Below are positions 1-6,000 of a stretch of 8,312 nucleotides of DNA, piece after piece. Positions within the stretch are counted from its first letter, which is position 1, and each line of letters begins with the position of its first letter. The position numbers and the translations under genes are program-made. The stretch is from the NCBI GenBank assembly GCA_000436735.1, contig FR887089.1, positions 1 through 8,312 of the forward strand, read 5' to 3'. This DNA is from Firmicutes bacterium CAG:170. GTDB taxonomy: Bacteria; Bacillota; Clostridia; Oscillospirales; Oscillospiraceae. The notes beneath the pieces are model-generated. The model saw only the letters and a program-made list of their open reading frames with translations, had not been told where the DNA came from and did not search any database.

Positions 1-138
1 ACGTGAACTCGAATTCTGGCTGGTGTGTTCTCTGCGTCGGCGGCTACTACAGGAATGATGCTGCGAACTGCGGCCTGTTCTTTTTCAATGGCAACTACAA
101 TTCGTCCAACGCGAACTCGAACATCGGCGCGCGCCTAC
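1..138 (+). repeat. DGR template repeat (or 3' end of a variable repeat), cut by the window start
   Basis: Read from position 3, this stretch encodes a peptide with the hallmark of DGR variable regions: aromatic/Gly turns, then a long run rich in Asn codons (AAC/AAT), including NGNYNSSNANSNIGARLL. In DGRs the adenines of the TR are mutagenised during reverse transcription and the copy replaces the VR at the end of a C-type-lectin-fold target protein. A GC-rich tract (GGCGCGCGCC, about 126-135) at the end resembles the usual IMH-like tract. I favour TR over VR: it lies just upstream of the RT, and its frame does not stop after GARLL but runs to 299 as unconvincing Arg/Trp/Tyr-rich sequence. 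Against this, part of it (about 17-47) is almost free of A, and FFF where related proteins often have FYF would fit a mutagenised copy. Only the other copy, outside the window, can settle it. Confidence 0.62.
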
Positions 139-270
139 TTGTTTGTATGCTCCATTTTTTGCGCAGGCTCTCCCTCACCGCTTGGTGGAAATATTGCCGC
201 TACAGGACGGGCTCTAGTACGGCCGAAAGGTATCTGGAAAGACCCCGATGGCAAACAAGGAGCGAGGCAT

Positions 271-1368
271 ATGCCAAAAAGAAAAGGATTCCTGTATGAA
301 TGGATGTGTGACAAAGAACACATCCGCGAAGCCATTGTGTTTGGCGCGAAAGACAAACACGATCGGCGTGACGTAAGACGGGTGCTGGCCGACGTGGACG
401 GCTTCACGGACCGCGTCTATGATCTTCTGCAGACGCAGACTTTCACCCCGGCCCAGCCGAAGAAGCGCAAGATCTTCGACAACAGCAGCCGAAAGTGGAG
501 AGAGATCGAATACGTTCCGTTCTTCCCCGACGGCATTGTCCACACGTTGATGGTCTTGGCGGCGGCGCCGGTCTTCCTGCGCGGGATGAATTACTGGTGC
601 TGCGCATCAGTACCGGGACGCGGCGGAAAGCACGCGCTTCGGCGCTGCAAGCGTGTCATTCACCACGACAAAAAAGGAAGCCGGTACGTCTGCAAAATGG
701 ACGTTCACCACTTCTACCATTCTGTCGACCGCCGCAAGCTGATCTGGATGCTGGCGCACAAGATCAAGGACAAGAAGTATCTAAAGCTGACGTGGGAGAT
801 CCTGCAAACCTGCGAACAGGGGCTGGCCATTGGCTTTTTCATCTGCCAGTGGCTCGCAAATTTCTATCTTGAGCCGCTCGACCGTTACATTACGACGCTC
901 GACGGTGTGAAGTACAGCGTGCGATACATGGATGATATTGTCCTCTTTGGCCCGAACAAAAAGAAGCTACACCGTGCGCGGAAAGCGATTGCCGAGTATC
1001 TGCAAAAGCGGCTGCGGCTGCAGATGAAAGGTAACTGGCAGGTGTTCCCCTTAAAAGCACGGCCGCTGGATTACGTCGGGTATCGCTTTTACCGCGATTA
1101 TACTACCATGCGCCGAAAAAACTTCCTGCGCTTTACGCGCCAATGCCGCAAGGTGCGCAAGAAGATCGAGCGTCACCAGCGGATCGCGTATCGGACGGCA
1201 TCGGGGCTTTTGAGCCGGATCGGCCAGCTCAAGCATTGCAATTCCGCTGCGGCGCGGAAAAAGTATGTTGACCCCATCGGGGTACGAATCTTGAAGGAGG
1301 TTGTGCGAAATGAAAGTAAGAGGCGACAATGCGCCGGCAAATGCGTTCTCGCTGGAGGAGCAGCCTGA
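271..1368 (+). CDS. DGR-type reverse transcriptase
   Basis: 365-aa RNA-directed DNA polymerase, expected to copy TR RNA into adenine-mutagenised cDNA that is homed into the VR. Visible motifs: a fingers region around residues 82-120 (PFFPDGIVH), catalytic Asp144 in KMDVHHFYHSVD, IGFFICQW at 187-194, the YMDD box at 219-222 (RYMDDIVLFG), and PLDYVGYRF at 265-273, followed by a basic, thumb-like C-terminus. IGxxxCQ corresponds to the [LIV]GxxxSQ motif that separates DGR enzymes from other RTs; here Ser is replaced by Cys. I chose ATG 271 because AAGGAG lies at 257-262 with 8-nt spacing. The longer upstream frame only translates the TR and spacer. Length is normal for DGR RTs (about 300-400 aa). 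The 3' end overlaps the next gene by 59 nt. No Avd-like accessory gene lies between repeat and RT; one could lie upstream. The spacer 139-270 shows no gene. Confidence 0.93.
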   Translation: MPKRKGFLYEWMCDKEHIREAIVFGAKDKHDRRDVRRVLADVDGFTDRVYDLLQTQTFTPAQPKKRKIFDNSSRKWREIEYVPFFPDGIVHTLMVLAAAPVFLRGMNYWCCASVPGRGGKHALRRCKRVIHHDKKGSRYVCKMDVHHFYHSVDRRKLIWMLAHKIKDKKYLKLTWEILQTCEQGLAIGFFICQWLANFYLEPLDRYITTLDGVKYSVRYMDDIVLFGPNKKKLHRARKAIAEYLQKRLRLQMKGNWQVFPLKARPLDYVGYRFYRDYTTMRRKNFLRFTRQCRKVRKKIERHQRIAYRTASGLLSRIGQLKHCNSAAARKKYVDPIGVRILKEVVRNESKRRQCAGKCVLAGGAA

Positions 1369-1690
1369 CAAGCCCGGCTACTGCCTTGTGCGGTTCTATG
1401 AGAACGTAGCTCCGTTCTCGGAAACGCAGGGCGAGCTGACGATCTCCGGCTTCGAGTACGATGAGTATTATCTGGAACTGCCATTCTATGACGGGATCTA
1501 TGATGATATTCTCGGCAGCTTCGACGGCTATTTCGCGCAGGCGAAGCTGGCCGAAGCCGAAAAGGAGACCATTCCGAAGCTGAAACAGCAGGTAAGCGAC
1601 CTGCAAAGCGTCAATGAAGGACTGTCCGCACAGATCACGCAGGCGCAGCTTGCGCTCTGTGACGTCTATGAGCTTGTGATCGGAGGTTGA
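1310..1690 (+). CDS. Hypothetical coiled-coil phage protein after the tail/DGR block
   Basis: 126 aa, acidic. The N-terminal half (about 1-75) is rich in aromatic and acidic residues (YDEYYLELPFYDGIYDDI). Residues about 76-115 form a likely coiled coil (KLKQQVSDLQSVNEGLSAQ), and the protein ends in VYELVIGG. Small proteins of this layout often follow tail-fibre genes in Firmicutes prophages; I know no biochemical function. ATG 1310 was chosen because AAGGAGG (1294-1300) lies 9 nt upstream; a TTG at 1301 is too close to it. The start lies inside the RT gene, so the two are probably translationally coupled. The next mini-gene begins 5 nt after the stop. Confidence 0.85.
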   Translation: MKVRGDNAPANAFSLEEQPDKPGYCLVRFYENVAPFSETQGELTISGFEYDEYYLELPFYDGIYDDILGSFDGYFAQAKLAEAEKETIPKLKQQVSDLQSVNEGLSAQITQAQLALCDVYELVIGG

Positions 1691-1695
1691 TGGAT

Positions 1696-1815
1696 ATGGC
1701 GAAAGTGTATGCCGAGCTGATTCGAAAGGGGCTGAAAACACTTGATGATGTGCCGGAACGACTGCGCGAGGAAGTCCGGCGTATCCTTGAAGAAGATGAG
1801 GTCGAGGGCGTATGA
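1696..1815 (+). CDS. CD1375-like mini-protein, copy 1
   Basis: 39 aa, starting MAKVYAELIRKGLKTLDDVP and ending in an acidic helix. It matches my memory of the small phage proteins annotated 'CD1375 family', which sit near the end of tail modules in clostridial prophages and have no known biochemical role; this family name was not checked by a search. GGAGG at 1682-1686 lies 9 nt before ATG 1696. An in-frame ATG at 1690 overlaps the previous stop but is only 3 nt from that site. The C-terminal codons and stop lie inside a terminator hairpin. A second, diverged copy follows at 1869. Confidence 0.82.
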   Translation: MAKVYAELIRKGLKTLDDVPERLREEVRRILEEDEVEGV

Positions 1816-1837
1816 AGCGCCTTCGACTTTTTCTTTT
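1798..1837 (+). terminator. Intrinsic terminator overlapping the end of CD1375-like copy 1
   Basis: A 10-bp stem (1801-1810 with 1818-1827, one G-U pair) closes a 7-nt loop and is followed by TTTTTCTTTT. The stop codon of the gene (1813-1815) lies in the loop. Ribosomes finishing the gene would cover the stem, so termination may depend on translation. It lies between two genes of the same strand, so it may act as an attenuator that lowers expression of the lysis module. Confidence 0.7.
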
Positions 1838-1868
1838 GACTATTCTGTGTGGAAAGGAGGTCGCTGAT

Positions 1869-1985
1869 ATGGCAATCGTGTATGCGACGTTGATCGTCAA
1901 GGGCAAAAAGACGCTCGACCAGGTGCCGGCTCTCATCAAGCCGCAGGTCGAGGAAATCCTGAAGGATCTCGAAGTAGAGATCTGA
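1869..1985 (+). CDS. CD1375-like mini-protein, copy 2
   Basis: 38 aa (begins MAIVYATLIVKGKKTLDQVP). It shares with copy 1 the pattern M-A-x-V-Y-A-x-L-I-x-K-G-x-K-T-L-D-x-V-P and a Lys/Glu helix, so the two are tandem paralogues that have drifted apart. AAGGAGG at 1854-1860 with 8-nt spacing sets ATG 1869. The frame is also open back to ATG 1812, which would add 19 residues and overlap copy 1 by ATGA, but no ribosome site supports that start. Function unknown. Confidence 0.82.
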   Translation: MAIVYATLIVKGKKTLDQVPALIKPQVEEILKDLEVEI

Positions 1986-1989
1986 CACG

Positions 1990-2028
1990 CAGCAGGAGGG
2001 GCGGCACGGTCTGCCTCTCCTGCATTTT
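1990..2028 (+). terminator. Terminator-like hairpin with a weak U tail
   Basis: An 11-bp stem (GCAGGAGGGGC at 1992-2002 with GCCTCTCCTGC at 2013-2023, one G-U pair), extendable by two pairs, directly follows CD1375-like copy 2. The tail is only ATTTTGC, so termination may be partial. It marks the border between the tail-region genes and the lysis genes. Confidence 0.5.
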
Positions 2029-2050
2029 GCAAGTAGAGGTGAAAGTGATT

Positions 2051-2392
2051 ATGACAATCAACGCTGGTGAGTTTCTGATCGCGTTTGTCGCGGCTATGGG
2101 GATTCCGTCCGCCATCATGGGCCTTATCGTCTGGAAACTGGAACGGAAAATTGCGGCGCGTGATAAGCGCGCCGAAGAGCAGGATGAAGCGCAGAAAGAC
2201 TTCTTTCTGCTCATGGTGCAGAGTACAGGCGCAGCAATCGCGCTCGGCGAAGCAACCGCCAAGGCGGTACAGCGCATTCCAGACGCGAACTGCAACGGCG
2301 ATATGCACGATGCTCTGAACTACGCAGCCAACATCAAGCATAAGCAGAAGGATTTTTTGACAAAGCAGGGCATTCACGCCCTGTATGACTGA
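2051..2392 (+). CDS. Small one-helix membrane protein of the lysis module
   Basis: 113 aa. One predicted transmembrane helix (about residues 7-28, IAFVAAMGIPSAIMGLIVW) is followed by a charged, Lys/Glu/Asp-rich cytoplasmic helix (about 29-50) and a C-terminal part with the patterns CNGDMHDAL and KHKQKDF. Its place directly before a holin suggests a holin partner or accessory lysis protein, but no lysis function can be read from the sequence alone. I chose ATG 2051, preceded by AGAGGTGA, over a TTG at 2027 that lies in the preceding hairpin region. The stop overlaps the ribosome site of the holin gene. Confidence 0.8.
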   Translation: MTINAGEFLIAFVAAMGIPSAIMGLIVWKLERKIAARDKRAEEQDEAQKDFFLLMVQSTGAAIALGEATAKAVQRIPDANCNGDMHDALNYAANIKHKQKDFLTKQGIHALYD

Positions 2393-2407
2393 GGAGGAAC
2401 ACGATTC

Positions 2408-2749
2408 ATGGAATACAACATTACCACCATCATTCAGGCGGTATTTGCGCTGATCGCAGCAGTCATTACCGTCATTGTCATTCCGTACATCAAGAGCAAG
2501 ACCACAGCCCAGCAGCAGGCAGAAATCAACGCATGGGTGAAGATTGCCGTATCTGCCGCAGAGCAGATTTACAACGGCTCCGGTCGCGGTCCTGAGAAGA
2601 AAGCGTATGTCTTGGAATGGCTCAGGCAGCGCGGCATTACGGTTGACGAAGCCAAACTGGACGCTATGATCGAGTCCGCCGTTTATGAATTGAAAAGCGG
2701 CGTTTTGGCTGTCGGTGAGCTTTCGACCTCCGGGGGCGACGAAACATGA
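2408..2749 (+). CDS. Phage holin, LLH type
   Basis: 113 aa, expected to form lesions in the cytoplasmic membrane that time lysis and let the endolysin reach the wall. It has one long N-terminal transmembrane helix (about 8-28, AVFALIAAVITVIVIPYIK), then an amphipathic region (WVKIAVSAAEQIY) and a soluble tail with GPEKKAYVLEWLRQRGI and VDEAKLDAMIESAVYEL. This order is typical of the phage holin LLH family (Phage_holin_6_1). AGGAGGAA around 2392-2399 precedes ATG 2408. The stop overlaps the endolysin start as ATGA (2746-2749), so holin and endolysin are translationally coupled. Confidence 0.9.
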   Translation: MEYNITTIIQAVFALIAAVITVIVIPYIKSKTTAQQQAEINAWVKIAVSAAEQIYNGSGRGPEKKAYVLEWLRQRGITVDEAKLDAMIESAVYELKSGVLAVGELSTSGGDET

Positions 2750-3519
2750 GCGTACGCATCGGGCAGGCGTCGCTCGGCGAAACTGGCGCGCATGGGCAGA
2801 AACCCGGCAATCAGACCGGTCGCGAATTAAACTTCGCGTATTGGTACTCTGGAAGCTGGCTCGGTGTTCTCCGGTTCAAGGACCGCAGGAAAGCCGAGCT
2901 AGCCGCGCAGGCGTGCGAAGCTGGTGTCGGCAACAAGAACATCGGGTACGATCAGGACGGTCGCAACACGGCCTACGTCGCTGCGGAAGCGGTAGACTTC
3001 ATTCTGAGCAAGATCGCAAAGCCCGTAGAAACGGACTGCAGCGCGTTTATGATGCTCTGCGCAATTTCCGCTGGCGTCGACGCCCTGAAAGAAACCTACC
3101 GCAAGCAGGGCAATTCCTGCACGACCTACTGCATGATGCGCTGCTTCCCTGCTACGGGAGAATTTGAATTGCTGACTGACCGGAAGCACCTGACATCTGA
3201 CGCCTACCTGCGCCGGGGCGATATTCTGGTATCGTCCGGGCATACGGTCATGGTGTTGGAAAACGGAGAAAAGGAGGACGACGATATGGACAAGGCAACC
3301 TTCACCGAGCTTTTCCGCGAAATGCGGAAAGATCTTCAGGACAATGACTGCAGCGATTGGAGCGAAGCTGCTCGCCAGTGGGCAGTCAACAACGGCATCG
3401 TGCAGGGCGGCGCACCGCTGCCCGACGGCTCCGCGAACTTCATGTGGCAGGACATGATGACGCGCGAGCAGCTCGTCACGGTTCTTTACCGCTTCGCGCA
3501 GAAGCTCGGCATGATCTGA
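2746..3519 (+). CDS. Endolysin: cysteine peptidase/amidase with an SLH-like wall-binding tail
   Basis: 257-aa peptidoglycan hydrolase for host lysis. Residues about 1-175 form an NlpC/P60- or CHAP-like cysteine peptidase: GETGxxGxKPGNQTGRE near the N-terminus, probable nucleophile Cys98 in TDCSAF, and probable catalytic His166 in SGHTVMVLENG. After an acidic linker (EKEDDD, 175-180), residues about 196-257 resemble an S-layer-homology repeat (SDWSEAARQWAVNNGIVQGG, then MTREQLVTVLYRFAQKLG), expected to bind the cell wall. There is no signal peptide, so export would rely on the holin. The start overlaps the holin stop by 4 nt. A strong internal ribosome site and ATG at the domain border could give a free binding domain. 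Confidence 0.92.
   Translation: MSVRIGQASLGETGAHGQKPGNQTGRELNFAYWYSGSWLGVLRFKDRRKAELAAQACEAGVGNKNIGYDQDGRNTAYVAAEAVDFILSKIAKPVETDCSAFMMLCAISAGVDALKETYRKQGNSCTTYCMMRCFPATGEFELLTDRKHLTSDAYLRRGDILVSSGHTVMVLENGEKEDDDMDKATFTELFREMRKDLQDNDCSDWSEAARQWAVNNGIVQGGAPLPDGSANFMWQDMMTREQLVTVLYRFAQKLGMI
3271..3288 (+). promoter_or_regulatory. Internal ribosome binding site in the endolysin gene
   Basis: AAGGAGG at 3271-3277 lies 8 nt before ATG 3286. It is better than the site of the full-length endolysin, which starts by ATGA coupling without such a motif. In the protein it encodes Lys-Glu-Asp linker residues, which constrain it little. Confidence 0.7.
3286..3519 (+). CDS. Internal in-frame start: free endolysin wall-binding domain
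   Basis: ATG 3286 is codon 181 of the endolysin and would give a 77-aa product consisting only of the short linker helix (MDKATFTELFREMRKDLQ) and the SLH-like domain. Some characterised Gram-positive phage endolysins make their binding domain separately from such internal starts and assemble it with the full-length enzyme. Use of this start is inferred from its ribosome site and its exact position at the domain boundary. Confidence 0.6.
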   Translation: MDKATFTELFREMRKDLQDNDCSDWSEAARQWAVNNGIVQGGAPLPDGSANFMWQDMMTREQLVTVLYRFAQKLGMI

Positions 3520-3839
3520 TGGCTCAGAAAAAGCGCAGGAGAAAGAAGCTGGACACGAGCAAACTCGTCTGCTTCCTGCTGGTCGGGTCTGGCTTGCTTA
3601 TCACGCAGGAATGTATTTACCTGATGCGCCTGTGCATCAAGTCCAACTATATGGCTTCTGCCGCTTGGTTGACAGCCGCGCTCAGTCTGGCGCAGGTTAT
3701 CATCATCACGGGCGGCAAGTGCTATTTTGAGCTGGTCAAGTCCGACCACAAGCGTGGCGGCATCACGTTTGAAGCCGCCAAGGCAAACGGCTTTCAGGAG
3801 CAGGACGCATCGGACAACGTGGACAGCGCCTTTATCTGA
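3519..3839 (+). CDS. Two-helix membrane protein after the endolysin
   Basis: 106 aa. A very basic N-terminus (AQKKRRRKKLD) is followed by two predicted transmembrane helices (about 16-36 and 45-66) and a soluble C-terminal tail (KRGGITFEAAKANGF). The positive N-terminus suggests both ends face the cytoplasm. It starts at ATG 3519, sharing a base with the endolysin stop (TGATG), so it is translationally coupled. Its position would fit a second holin, an antiholin or a lysis accessory protein. I recognise the type as common in clostridial prophages but know no function. Confidence 0.8.
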   Translation: MAQKKRRRKKLDTSKLVCFLLVGSGLLITQECIYLMRLCIKSNYMASAAWLTAALSLAQVIIITGGKCYFELVKSDHKRGGITFEAAKANGFQEQDASDNVDSAFI

Positions 3840-3849
3840 ACACATGAAC

Positions 3850-3895
3850 AAACCCCTCGCATGGCAGAAGTGTCATGTGAGGGGTTTTCTTTTTT
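3850..3895 (+). terminator. Strong intrinsic terminator at the end of the lysis operon
   Basis: AACCCCTCGCATG (3851-3863) pairs with CATGTGAGGGGTT (3874-3886), 13 bp with one G-U, followed by TTCTTTTTT. It starts 10 nt after the last lysis-module stop. On the opposite strand the tail is GGTTTGTT, so it may also stop leftward transcripts weakly. Confidence 0.93.
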
Positions 3896-3933
3896 GCGCG
3901 GCTCTGGCGGCTCGCTACGCTGTTTTTATATCT

Positions 3934-4002
3934 GCCCATTGATTCTCTCGTCGCTTTGCGCTGCCTAAACTTGCAAGTCCAGCAGCGACGCGACAGATGG
4001 GC
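3934..4002. repeat. Nested inverted repeat between convergent gene blocks
   Basis: An outer arm pair GCCCAT (3934-3939) / ATGGGC (3997-4002) and an inner pair CGTCGCT (3949-3955) / AGCGACG (3984-3990) surround the palindrome ACTTGCAAGT (3969-3978). No U tract follows on either strand. It lies downstream of two converging operons. It could be a cruciform or RNA structure protecting transcript ends, or a recombination site. I see no gene between 3896 and 4013. Confidence 0.4.
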
Positions 4003-4013
4003 TTCGGCGGCAA

Positions 4014-4481
4014 CTAACGTTTCTTACGCACGCGAACGCGCTTCTTTGTGTTCCACTCGGCAATTACCGCGCTGATCCTGTCGGCGAGGAAATAGCTTCG
4101 TGAGCAGATCATGCGGTCGATACAGGCTATTTCTTCTTGCGATAAACTTCGCAAGGCATCGACCGCTTTGTATGACAGCCCCAGCTCATCCGCAGCAGCA
4201 GGAGTTCTTTCTGGTGCGCCCGTTAATCCGAGCAGCCAGTCAGATGATACACCGAAAAACTCAGACAGCCTTGCAAGGTACTCTGTTTTCAGATCGCGTG
4301 TACCGTTTTCCCATTGTGTGATAGTCTCCCGGCGAACGACCAAGCCGAGCTTTGCAAGCTCGTCGGACAGAGCTTTTTGAGATAGACCGCGAGCTTCGCG
4401 GAGAAAGGTGATTCGTTCCCCGACTGCTTTTCTGGTTACAAACCTATCTTTGCCGCTAGGAGCAGATTCTTGATTGTCCAC
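4014..4481 (-). CDS. XRE-family regulator (cI-like), last gene of the leftward operon
   Basis: 155 aa. Residues about 20-85 form a lambda-repressor-type helix-turn-helix: VGERITFLREARGLSQKALS, then ETITQWENGTRDLKTEYLARLSEFFGVSSDWLLG. The rest is helical, without the Ser/Lys catalytic pattern of LexA/cI self-cleaving domains, and ends in a basic tail (KKRVRVRKKR). It likely binds DNA as a dimer and controls phage promoters, but SOS-triggered self-cleavage is not expected. The start is GTG 4481, with AGGAGG (complement of 4492-4497) 10 nt upstream; no ATG fits as well. Only 29 nt separate it from the preceding gene and no promoter is evident there, so it appears cotranscribed with the cassette. 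Confidence 0.88.
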   Translation of the reverse strand: MDNQESAPSGKDRFVTRKAVGERITFLREARGLSQKALSDELAKLGLVVRRETITQWENGTRDLKTEYLARLSEFFGVSSDWLLGLTGAPERTPAAADELGLSYKAVDALRSLSQEEIACIDRMICSRSYFLADRISAVIAEWNTKKRVRVRKKR

Positions 4482-4510
4482 TTTTTTGATGCCTCCTATT
4501 CTTCAATGGC

Positions 4511-4819
4511 TCAGAACGGCCATGTGTCACGCTCCGGAACAAACTCAATGATAGTATTCTCTGGGATTGGGTCACACGGTTCGCCATCAAAAGCGTTGCC
4601 CTGCTTCGTGCAGATGTCGGCCGGTCGGCTCTTGCGCGGATCGACGTCAACATACAGTCTTCCGTCGCACTCATACACGGGACGATCCCAGCTATCACGT
4701 CCCAATAAGCGAAGCGTCAGCTTCGGTGCGGCACGAAACTCTTCGTAGCTCATGTTTCCTGCTGCTTTCATTACGGAGCTGGCTGCTGCCAGCTCCTCGG
4801 GTGTCCAGTCTCTGCTCAT
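4511..4819 (-). CDS. Hypothetical protein with a conserved-looking DSWDRPVY/VDVDPR core
   Basis: 102 aa, acidic. After a helical N-terminus (TPEELAAASSVMKAAG) comes YEEFRAAPKLTLRLLGRDSW, then RPVYECDGRLYVDVDPRKSR and DICTKQGNAFDGEPCDPI, ending EFVPERDTWPF. The pattern resembles small accessory proteins of clostridial phages and conjugative elements, possibly a large-polyvalent-protein-associated (LPD) type domain, a weak family guess not checked by search. ATG 4819 lies 2 nt beyond the stop of the upstream gene, whose last codons supply the ribosome site (GAGGAGG). A TTG at 4825 is too close to that site. Function unknown. Confidence 0.82.
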   Translation of the reverse strand: MSRDWTPEELAAASSVMKAAGNMSYEEFRAAPKLTLRLLGRDSWDRPVYECDGRLYVDVDPRKSRPADICTKQGNAFDGEPCDPIPENTIIEFVPERDTWPF

Positions 4820-4821
4820 GC

Positions 4822-5520
4822 TCAATAATCCTCCTCAATACATTCGTCCGCTTCGGTGTAATATGCTCCGTCGTAGCCTTTTCCCATAACCTTGTCGTAG
4901 CAATCGAAGCAGACCAACCGGTAAGTAATGCCGTGGCAGTCTCGTGTAAAAGTCATGTCCTCTCGCAGAAACTCACCCCTGCAGACAGGGCATTCGATCT
5001 TCCGCGCTTTCTCCCACCCGGCGTCTTCCAGATCGTCGAAGCCGTTCCAGACGTCCTCCATGACGATCTGCTTTTCATCGTTCACGATGAGACCTGCAGC
5101 ATCCTCGCCGTAAAGCTCACTTTCAAGCAGGAACAGGTGCGCGGTGAGCGTTTCCGGTTTGCCGTCCACGTCCGGGGTAATCTGAAAATCGCCCTCGTCA
5201 ATGACATACCACGTTCCCTCGTGACCGGCGATCTCGATGCCGTCGCTATTCCAGCTCAGCATACGCCACAACTCCGGTTCTTTTGTGATTGCCCACACGT
5301 TGAGCGAATTCTGCTTATGCGCAAAATCTTCGAGAGCTTCAACCGTTCCGCAGGTGTCGCAGATGTAGCAGCCAATGCGGCGGCTGAGGGCGTTGTGTGT
5401 GACGCTCTCTGCGTCCATCGTCATCTTCCCGCAGCGGGGACACGCGAAGTGTCCACCCGGCTGCTTTTGGGCAAAGCGTTCGATCAATGTCTTTGCCGGC
5501 TTATCGATCATCAGTCCCAT
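4822..5520 (-). CDS. Double zinc-ribbon protein of unknown function
   Basis: 232 aa. Two probable zinc-binding clusters flank a central alpha/beta part. The first has CPRC at 27-30 with CDTC at 54-57; the second has CPVC at 177-180 with CFDC at 204-207. The middle includes GTWYVIDEGDFQITP, FLLESELYGEDAAGLIVND and EDVWNGFDDLEDAG. Four-cysteine ribbons usually bind nucleic acid or protein partners. The middle part looks like a domain I have seen in clostridial mobile elements, but I cannot name it safely. ATG 5520 (MGLMIDKPAK) is chosen over an upstream start because AAGGAGG lies 8 nt before it. The stop is immediately followed by the next gene's start. Confidence 0.87.
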   Translation of the reverse strand: MGLMIDKPAKTLIERFAQKQPGGHFACPRCGKMTMDAESVTHNALSRRIGCYICDTCGTVEALEDFAHKQNSLNVWAITKEPELWRMLSWNSDGIEIAGHEGTWYVIDEGDFQITPDVDGKPETLTAHLFLLESELYGEDAAGLIVNDEKQIVMEDVWNGFDDLEDAGWEKARKIECPVCRGEFLREDMTFTRDCHGITYRLVCFDCYDKVMGKGYDGAYYTEADECIEEDY

Positions 5521-5533
5521 GCTCTGAGCCTCC

Positions 5534-5755
5534 TTACCACTCTTGCCCCTCAAAGTCTTCCAGCGCATTCAGCGCGGCAAAGTGTTCGCGCATAAATTTG
5601 CCCGCATCTTCGTCCTGCCGATTTATCAGTTCCTCATCTGCACCGTTTTCTTCGTATTCGCGTTGAAGCCGTCTGGAGTTCTCGTAGACTTCTTTGCGCT
5701 TACGCTCATCCTCAATCAAGAGCGCGTGAATGTATTCCAACGTTTTGATCGTCAT
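5534..5755 (-). CDS. Small acidic helical hypothetical protein
   Basis: 73 aa, mostly helical and strongly charged: MTIKTLEYIHALLIEDERKR, then SRRLQREYEENGADEELINR, ending FMREHFAALNALEDFEGQEW. No catalytic motif or membrane segment is visible. AAGGAG (complement of 5764-5769) lies 8 nt before ATG 5755; a GTG further up at 5773 would contain that site and is rejected. The stop lies 13 nt before the zinc-ribbon gene. This protein type recurs in accessory cassettes of clostridial phages and conjugative elements. Function unknown. Confidence 0.82.
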   Translation of the reverse strand: MTIKTLEYIHALLIEDERKRKEVYENSRRLQREYEENGADEELINRQDEDAGKFMREHFAALNALEDFEGQEW

Positions 5756-5769
5756 AAGGCTTTCTCCTT

Positions 5770-6000
5770 TCACTCGATAGCAGCTTCGATGCTGCTGATA
5801 GCTTCTTCCAAACTGTCCACAGCACTGGAAAGATTGTCGCAGGCTTCATCGGCCTTTTCATAGCGTTCGCTTTCCTGCATATTCTCCGGGATATTGTCCC
5901 GGTATTCTTCTTCCTCAGCCTGGAGGGCTTCGAGGCTGCCTTTCAGCTCCTCCAACTGGTCAATGATGGCCTGCAAATTCTTGCGGCGAACCTTATTCAT
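5770..6000 (-). CDS. Small acidic coiled-coil hypothetical protein
   Basis: 76 aa: MNKVRRKNLQAIIDQLEELK, then SLEALQAEEEEYRDNIPENM, ending DSLEEAISSIEAAIE. Two long amphipathic helices around an ENIPEN-type turn (RDNIPENMQ) suggest a helical hairpin that oligomerises. The start ATG 6000 has GGGGAGGA 9 nt upstream and overlaps the stop of the previous gene (8 nt), so translation is coupled. The layout is familiar from clostridial mobile elements, but the role is unknown. Confidence 0.83.
   Translation of the reverse strand: MNKVRRKNLQAIIDQLEELKGSLEALQAEEEEYRDNIPENMQESERYEKADEACDNLSSAVDSLEEAISSIEAAIE

Noticed and set aside
25..270. Upstream extension of the reverse transcriptase frame to position 25
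   Set aside because: It only translates the DGR repeat and spacer in another frame; the ribosome site at 257-262 and the family's N-terminus support ATG 271.
1229..2377. Long minus-strand open frame of 382 codons
   Set aside because: It crosses five rightward genes with clear starts and two hairpins, and has a Cys/Arg/His/Leu-rich composition typical of shadow frames.
4567..5595. Long + strand open frame of 342 codons
   Set aside because: It is a shadow of the leftward genes: it lacks a ribosome site and runs across several gene borders that are well defined on the minus strand.
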